A DNA stretch of 24,751 nt, taken from Phoronis australis (taxonomy: Eukaryota; Phoronida; Phoronidae). The notes beneath the pieces are model-generated. The model did no database searches. It was not told where the DNA came from and worked only from the letters and a program-made list of their open reading frames with translations. Within the stretch, counting starts at the first letter, position 1. Every line of letters starts with the position of its first letter. A program made the position numbers and the translations under genes. Below are positions 18,629-24,751 of the stretch, piece after piece. The DNA lies in contig NMRA01000082.1 in the NCBI GenBank assembly GCA_002633005.1, positions 1,053,149-1,077,899 of the forward strand, in the 5' to 3' direction.

Positions 18629-18963
18629 AGGACGGGTATTGGAAACCCTGGAGTCAGTGGTCTGCCTGTAGCGCAACTTGTGATGGAGGAACCCGCTCGA
18701 GGACCCTCACTTGTGTCCCACCGAAGTATGACGGGAAATCGTGTCAAGGGAACAGCAGTGCCAGTGAAACCTGCAACGAACAGGATTGTTGGGAACTGGT
18801 GTTTAAAGGAAGTAAAGGCATTAGGTCGTCTACTCGAAATTTATGGGTTGGCACCAGCTACACGTTATCACCTTCTGTGGACATGTTACTTACGGACAAT
18901 ACGTCGTCTGCGCACTACAAGAGCCCCATAGTAGAATATTGGTCGAGTTTAAACGTTAAAAAG
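18629..18963 (+). CDS. TSP1-repeat exon of an extracellular protein gene
   Basis: The acceptor CTGTGTTGTAG ends at 18628, and a consensus donor AAG|GTAAGTG starts at 18964. The exon enters in phase 1, typical for TSP1 modules, and leaves in phase 0. It encodes a complete thrombospondin type 1 repeat, beginning WKPWSQWSACSATC with the layered Trp residues. The R-x-R strand and six Cys follow in the usual order, ending EQDC. It then continues WELVFKGSKG, HYKSPIVEYWSSL, the start of a second, probably beta-rich extracellular domain. I recall this domain in secreted proteins of amphioxus and cnidarians but cannot name it. The protein is probably secreted or membrane-anchored in matrix or adhesion. 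Neighbouring exons were not found within the window, so the gene is partial. It is separate from the protease gene. Confidence 0.88.
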
Positions 18964-21373
18964 GTAAGTGTCTTGATATTTCTCTCTGATTCACATAATA
19001 AGCTAGGTTTCGATTAGTTTTTTCGGACCAAAAGCGTTGGGGACGGTGTGCTAATGCACATAAGAATATCAGAGAGATATCATCCAGTGAGATCAGTCCT
19101 CTACATACATGTACAATGTATATATGAACCTATTTTTGACACACGTACACCACATTCGTGACAGCTAAAATCTGCTTTGAAACAAGCTCTGTGTGAATAT
19201 TGTATTTGTTAAAATTTCGTAACTGATCGAAGTGGGCCCTCAGAACTGTACTCCAAGATGTAACTTGTAGCCACCAAATGATCTTTAAGGCCATAGAATC
19301 TAACATTTAGGCCAGTTATTGTATTAAAACAGGTCTAATTTACGCGAATAACTGCAGTTGTCAAGTATGAAATCACAAAATTGGTTAAACCTTGTTAAAT
19401 GTAGCAAAATCTAGTCGGATAGTTTTTATATGCGCTAACTGCGAAGCGATACCGAAGCTAGTTTACAGTGAAACAACACGTGTAGTTGATATAAAAGGTC
19501 ATATATATTATGACAAACTAAACTACTACAGATATCGGTAATTACAAAAGTTATATAACATGTTGCACTGTAAAGGTGGGTGACAATCTGCGAAACAATA
19601 TGCGGAAGAATAACAGCAACACCGGGACAGCGACATGTGAAATTTGAGGATAATAGGGAAAGGATGAAAATTGGTTTGAGGGAGGGAGGGAAAGAGAAAT
19701 TGAGTGAAAAATGAAAGTTGGAGAGAATTGTGGACGATGGCCCAGTGTTGCAACAAGACAAAGAGATCACGTGGTACAATTAAACCAATAATCGTAAAAC
19801 AAAGAGGGTCACTGACCTGAGAATCCAAACAATATGATAATGAGGAGGAGGCAGTATAGCTTACATAAAATAATTTAATACTTAAATAATTTTTATGGCA
19901 CAGGAAGAATTTTTTGGTGAAATTGTACGCTAACATAAATTGTATTCACTCATAAAATAGTCGATCCCATATACATGTAGCGACCCACCTTAACTAGAGA
20001 AAAACGTCATATTAAAGTCACATTTTCGTCATCAGGTAACATGCCTTGACCGCATGTAATAACTCAGTTTGAAAACCTTTTAACAATTTATCGATTGCCA
20101 TGAACATTTGAGCCTACTATGCGCAGAGCTATCAGTTAGTGATGGTCTCCGTCAATGAAAGTTTTAACGCTGAAGTTAAATAGCATTGGGTTGCTAATAG
20201 CTGCAATTCGCCCCTGGATAAATCGAAACTCGAATTAGGATTTTTAGGGTTAAGTCACACAAAACCAGTCTCTTGGTATACATCGTTGTGATGGGATTCT
20301 ATTTTCGTTGCCAACAAAAATTTCAAAACCAAAAGCGACTCGAGAAAACGGCAACCCAAAAAATTGCGAATTTGAAAATGGCGCATCGCATTGACTGTAG
20401 CTAATGAGTTGGTGAGTTATTATAAAATACAATTCCGTCACGGTAAGGGACATTCTGGGACTAAATTAATGAAATCAAAAGGCCTGAATCGATATTCCTC
20501 TTTACAGTCAGCTAAACAAGGCGAACTGCACTTTTAAGGTTGCACCTGGAAGACATTACCATGTGGGACCCCAGCAACAGTGTACAAATTCGGAAAATCA
20601 TATTGGATTCCCGGAAACAGCCGATTAGTTTCACATGAAACTTTCAGATTCCATGTTTTAGGCACCTTTCTCTAAACTCTTTTAGGAATTGCTTTTAAAA
20701 CGTTCCATGAAGGAATATCAAATACATGTATAGTACTTTAATGATTTGCATCAAACAAAACTATATTTTAAGAAAACTAACACAATTTTTGAGATCTCAT
20801 CTAGAGCATATGTATCAAATAAAATTTGATCAGATTATTGATACTGATGTTTTGCTATCAATGTACCTTTCTTTTTGCTAAATTTGAACAAAAAGACATG
20901 GTCACGTGATTCAATCGAACAATTGAAAATCTCAAAAACCATGTTCTATAGGCCTTCTACCGTCGATTACACACCTCCGTGCTTTCTGCTTTTAGTAAAT
21001 ATACGCTTTTAGCGAGTTATCTTTATAGCTTTATAGATATTCGGCTAAATACGCAAACCTGTCAATAAAGCCATGCAAAGCCTTTGATTTTACGTGGTAT
21101 TTCATGACCATTTCCTTGTGAGATACATGGAGGTACTAATGCTTGCCTTCGCATTTTATGTATTATACATGTACAGCACGGTACACGTTCCTGCACCTGA
21201 ACAGGAATTGAAATACGCCTTAACACATATTGATGCACACGTATTTTATGGCTAAAAGTGTGTGACAGTATTCAGCATAACCCCTGTTGAGCGTTGATTC
21301 AGTGTGTGCTCGTGGCTGCGGAATCTGGTACGGTGTAAACTACTGATCGAAAGCCTCTTCCTGTCGAACGTGG

Positions 21374-21459
21374 CTAGACCACCTCTGGATGCGAGTTCCA
21401 AACCGCGGTTAGACTGAGGCTAGACCCCGCCAATCTGGAGTTCGCCTGGCCGCGGTTTA
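21374..21459. repeat. Two-copy 46-bp direct repeat around CCGCGGTT
   Basis: Both copies start CTAGACC and end CCGCGGTT with a GAGTTC-like block inside, 46 bp apart. The first includes the perfect palindrome AACCGCGGTT. Confidence 0.55.
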
Positions 21460-22502
21460 TCCGAAGTAAAGTCTTCTCCGTACTATGCCTTGGCTTTGGT
21501 TATATTTCGCCCCAAAAGCTTATCTGTCTTACGCACAAAGTTGTTTCTAAACGGTCAAACTAGGACATTGCCAATGGAAATATCTACATGTACTATCCAT
21601 TGCAAAACCGCCATGACCGCAACGAAAATATGTTAAACTTATCATTACTGATTATTACGGAGGTGTGGTGGATTAGGAGCGATTTTCACACGTTTCTCTG
21701 CAGACCATTAGAAATCAATTACATGTTCGTAGTTAAAAACCCGTCCACCCCATCATTAAGTCGAAAACAAGCGGACGTAGGGGAGCTACCGGTACCTCTA
21801 AGCTCACAACGCCAGAAATTTGTAACATTCTTGATCCGCTAGGTGACGCTTAGCGCCATGTCCCTAACCAATCATAACAACGCATAGTAAGGTTAAAGGT
21901 CATGAAGCTTGGGCACTATTACCGGAGCCAAAGTCAGTATGCTCTGCAGAGCAATATTTATCAAGTTTACAATAACAGCATTTGGAATGTCTGGGTCTAC
22001 AGTATGACAGTGCTAGCTGGGTGATTGGGGTCATAGACACTATCAACATAACCACAACAAATGTGAACTGAACGCCAGCCAGCCAGCCGCGTGTGCTTGC
22101 AATTGCTTAAACGGGCTGCCAAAGCGCTTTTTATTAATTTTCTGATGTTTGTCAATACATATTTGTGTCCGGAATCCACTCCAATGTAACAGTTACTGAA
22201 TTAAGACGAAGGACAACGTACCGTGGATCACAAAAAACGAAATAACATTTTGAAGATTACTAGTATATCAACTATATAGGCCTACTCACAGGCGAAACTT
22301 GCATAATGACTGTACAAAATCCGACTTCGAAAGTATTTCTGAACTCATACCGGATGAGAAAATGAACAAATCAGTTTCTTACCGATTCTACGCTAATCTC
22401 TCATCTACAGAGTGCAAATTCCATTGCAAAGAGTCGACAGCCAGGCGATCGGCAACATTTCATCTCACTGACAGCACTGTACGCCGATCCATTTTCTGAA
22501 CA

Positions 22503-22798
22503 CAAGAGACGTGGAAAAATTTTCGAGAAACAACATGAAATTTGGATCAGCAACCTCTGAGTACTCCTGGTAGTCACCTAGGCTATCGGCAAATCCGATG
22601 GCAAAATGAATTCAGCCACAAACTTGACTTCAAAATGAGCTATGCGCTCAAATAGTGGCTTCCGGACGATCGTTAACATAGGCCTGAACGGGGTAACCTT
22701 CAAACTTCAAGAGACGTGGAAAAATTTTCACCATTGGCGCTGATATTTGGCGGTAACATGTCTTAACATACACTCTATGTGACAGGCTATCGGCAAAT
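22503..22798. repeat. Tandem duplication with about 205-bp period
   Basis: A 22-bp exact match starting CAAGAGACGTGGAAAAAT occurs at 22503-22524 and 22708-22729. AGGCTATCGGCAAAT occurs at 22580-22594 and 22784-22798. The equal offsets (205 and 204) show a tandem duplication of which the intervening bases have diverged. A weaker GGCGATCGGCAA at about 22444 may be a third remnant. Confidence 0.7.
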
Positions 22799-23390
22799 TG
22801 TGTAGTTATCTCCCCTTGCTTATAAATTCCTGATTTTTGCCTGCTCTTGTGTATTTCTTATGGAGGGCTGCTGGCAAGATTTAGCGCATGCGCAGTAGTG
22901 CATGTTACAAATTTCTGGCGTTGAGAAACATAACGTCGCAATTTCCAGTTTTGTCATATTTTATCAACAGAAAACAACATTTAATCCCTTTGGAAATGAT
23001 CTCCGTCATTATAAAACTTCCATAACAGACCTGTTGAAAATACGCAGATTTTGGATCGATCAAGTAACAACTTAGTTTCCTGATGCAAACGCAGCAGGCC
23101 GTTGGATTCAGCGGCCCACACAGTCTGCCTGGCCATGTGTGTTATCCCAAATTATGCTGCAATAAACATAACTCATAAACTGTGTGCAAGTTGGCTGTCA
23201 CTAAAAAGACCGGCCTGTAAGAAACGTTATATTGTATGTCTTGCTTGCGAAAAATAAGAACCGTAGAACTTTCTTTCAAGGTTAGCAGAATTAGGTATTA
23301 GTACATCGGCATCATGTGATCAAATTGTGGCTAGTTCACACTTAATGACCCCTAAATATAGAGCAACAAACTCGAGACAAAAATGAAATG

Positions 23391-23461
23391 TCGAGTTCAG
23401 ACTCGAACTTCTAGCCTCGGCAATACTGGGGTCATCAAGTGTTACATTAGACTAGACCGCT
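23391..23461 (-). repeat. tRNA-derived repeat (SINE head or tRNA pseudogene), minus strand
   Basis: On the minus strand TAGTCTAATGT (23454-23444) fits the A box except for its last base. AGTTCGAGTCT (23409-23399) fits the B box closely and starts 45 bases after it, tRNA-like spacing. The 5' heptamer AGCGGTC and the overall layout resemble an inverted tRNA, but the acceptor and T stems are not well paired. Confidence 0.45.
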
Positions 23462-23623
23462 CACGTAATAGAATAACACACTTGTACCGGGTGAGTTCGC
23501 CCAAAGTAGAACAAAAAATGTCAGAAATAATCTCGACTTCGATTTCGAGTAAACTTAAGATTTGACCCTGGGCCCTGGTTAGTCAGCTTTATGACACCTT
23601 GTGCATCGTCAGCCGTCGCTTAT

Positions 23624-23658
23624 CATGTACATACATGTACATGTACATGTACATGTAT
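23624..23658. repeat. ACATGT simple repeat
   Basis: A run of alternating CATGTA/ACATGT hexamers, self-complementary. A shorter copy is at 18133-18150. Confidence 0.9.
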
Positions 23659-24738
23659 GGTTAACTGAAACTTCCGCCATAGATTATTTGGATTTTGGCA
23701 AACNGAAAGGCTATCCAGGGGTCGAAGGCTTCGTCCACAGTGGAGGGCTCCGTTAACAACAGCAGCATGGGGTCGAGAAGCCTGATACTCCTCGGAATCC
23801 CCGCTGAGAGGCATTTACATGGTGGAAATAACACGTTATAGAATTTGAACAGTCGTGATGGAGAAGTGGACCAAGGCCAATCACTTTTCCACTGAAAAAC
23901 AGCGCTCACCAGATTGGCGCATTTCTCGTCTTCCGGCTTATATTCATTCTCCAGATGACAACTTTCTCTGAGAAATTTCAGTGATGAAAAGTTTTGGTGT
24001 TGGACGGCACTCCTTGAAAGTTTCTTTTTACATCAAATCCAAATATCAATTGTCTTTATGTCACGAGTACTTCAGCATTGCGTGTATCCTAAATTATTTT
24101 AAAATGTAGAGACTGTACTGTATGTCGCACACTGCCAAAGACTAAGTGCATTATCCGGCTTCCAGCTGCCCTTCGCTCATTTGAGAGGACTGGTTACAGA
24201 AATTGGCAGTTAAAATAGCAAAGATGATTCTTAACTCGTCTTCTCGCCTGAACACTATTGTAAACGACTTCAATCATTGTTTTTTCCAGGTACTAATGCC
24301 AAGTTGGCTGACGTCATGGCGATATATTTAATGTACTAGATCAACGGCGGTTTTGGACTACTTTGGCTCGGTGACTTTACAGAAGCCGCACGAAGCGACC
24401 GTGACTAATGGGCGCCTGATGCCACGATTGAAACTACTATACACTGTAATGTCCAAAGCAAGAAAGGCTCACGAAAGGACGATTTTATACTTTGTTCATT
24501 GCGATATTTTGCATGAGAATGTCCATTTTAGTGATAGCACTATTTTCCGAAGAGTGTCCTCATATGTTTAACCAGCAAACTTTCATGAAAAGAATCCTAC
24601 AGTACTTGACACCTTAACCAGTACTGGGCAACTCGACATTTTGGCGCACCACAGAATCTGCCGGTTTATGTCAAAGAGGCCATGCCGTCGTGGTTATTTA
24701 AATCGCCCCAGACTGCTTACATTATCGTTTTGCATGGC

Positions 24739-24751
24739 AGGGGGGGGGGGG
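24739..24751. other. G run at the window edge
   Basis: At least 12 consecutive G residues end the window. It may be a genuine homopolymer or a contig-end artefact. Confidence 0.6.

Larger units (their letters stand above)
18964..24751. other. Long stretch without a supportable exon (intron of the TSP1 gene and beyond)
   Basis: I looked for the continuation of the extracellular domain in phase 0 after each good acceptor (near 20038, 20506, 21702, 22410, 24289) and found early stops or unrelated peptides. The stretch holds the duplications at 21374-21459 and 22503-22798, a tRNA-derived repeat at 23391-23461, an ACATGT run and an N at 23704. The 19435-19936 minus-strand open stretch is low complexity. 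Confidence 0.45.

Noticed and set aside
4008-18963. Protease exons and the TSP1 exon as one gene
   Set aside because: No linking exon was found over 5.5 kb, the protease part looks intracellular while the TSP1 part must be extracellular, and a LINE remnant lies between.
19435-19936. Overlapping minus-strand open frames, the longer of 136 codons
   Set aside because: The sense peptide is Leu/Ser/Phe/Tyr-rich with no domain, it overlaps an equally open frame, and there are no convincing splice signals. AG-rich composition of the opposite strand explains it.
22411-22560. Fifty-codon open stretch after an acceptor-like TCATCTACAG
   Set aside because: It lies across the 205-bp duplication, has no recognisable domain, and overlaps a second open frame, so it is better explained as chance.
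23661-23909. Minus-strand open frames across the N at 23704
   Set aside because: Three frames are almost equally open, the peptide shows no family signature, and the undetermined base makes the reading uncertain.
24290-24340. Possible exon after the acceptor TTTTTTCCAG at 24289
   Set aside because: All phases stop within about 17 codons, and no phase continues the extracellular domain of the TSP1 exon.

Overview
The window reads as nuclear DNA of an intron-rich, AT-rich animal. Evidence: GT-AG introns of about 0.7 to 2 kb (the first possibly 3.6 kb), an intron-split reading frame with matching splice phases, a LINE fragment, tRNA-derived repeats, microsatellites, and a thrombospondin type 1 (TSP1) exon of the kind typical of marine invertebrates. 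The octamer TAGGCCTA (five copies) and ACATGT-rich stretches fit my recollection of echinoderm, hemichordate or amphioxus DNA. This is an inference and the species cannot be named. Single N bases at 13169 and 23704 and a G run at the right edge mark draft assembly.

Region by region: 26-177 (minus) is a possible last exon or gene fragment with faint similarity to the C-terminus of alpha-L-fucosidase. About 290-408 is a CpG-rich promoter or first-exon candidate ending in a splice donor. 409-4004 is the presumed first intron and holds a pair of diverged inverted repeats and a small tandem duplication. 4005-13129 contains the main gene on the plus strand. It has one 2.1-kb exon followed by five short exons whose phases all match. 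Together they encode at least 898 residues: a long acidic, serine-rich, probably disordered N-terminal part, then a papain-fold, C39-like domain with a Gln-x5-Cys-Gly-Pro-Thr motif and a downstream His-His pair. Its last exon is unresolved; a weak candidate lies at 14035-14144. Two introns of this gene carry tandem arrays of an approximately 140-165 bp repeat. Each of the four units at 9.93-10.53 kb contains a near-consensus CTCF site in the same orientation.

14.2-18.6 kb has no recognisable exon. It holds a broken, internally deleted L1/Tx1-like LINE on the minus strand (16456-17646), a perfect (CACG)12 run, a G-quadruplex motif and a small foldback element (18311-18451). 18629-18963 is one exon of a second plus-strand gene encoding an extracellular protein: a complete TSP1 repeat fused to the start of a beta-rich extracellular domain. 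18964-24751 shows no supportable exon, only short duplications, a tRNA-derived repeat and simple repeats.

The most interesting items are the C39-like protease gene, which I cannot assign to a named family, and the repeat-borne array of co-oriented CTCF motifs inside its third coding intron.
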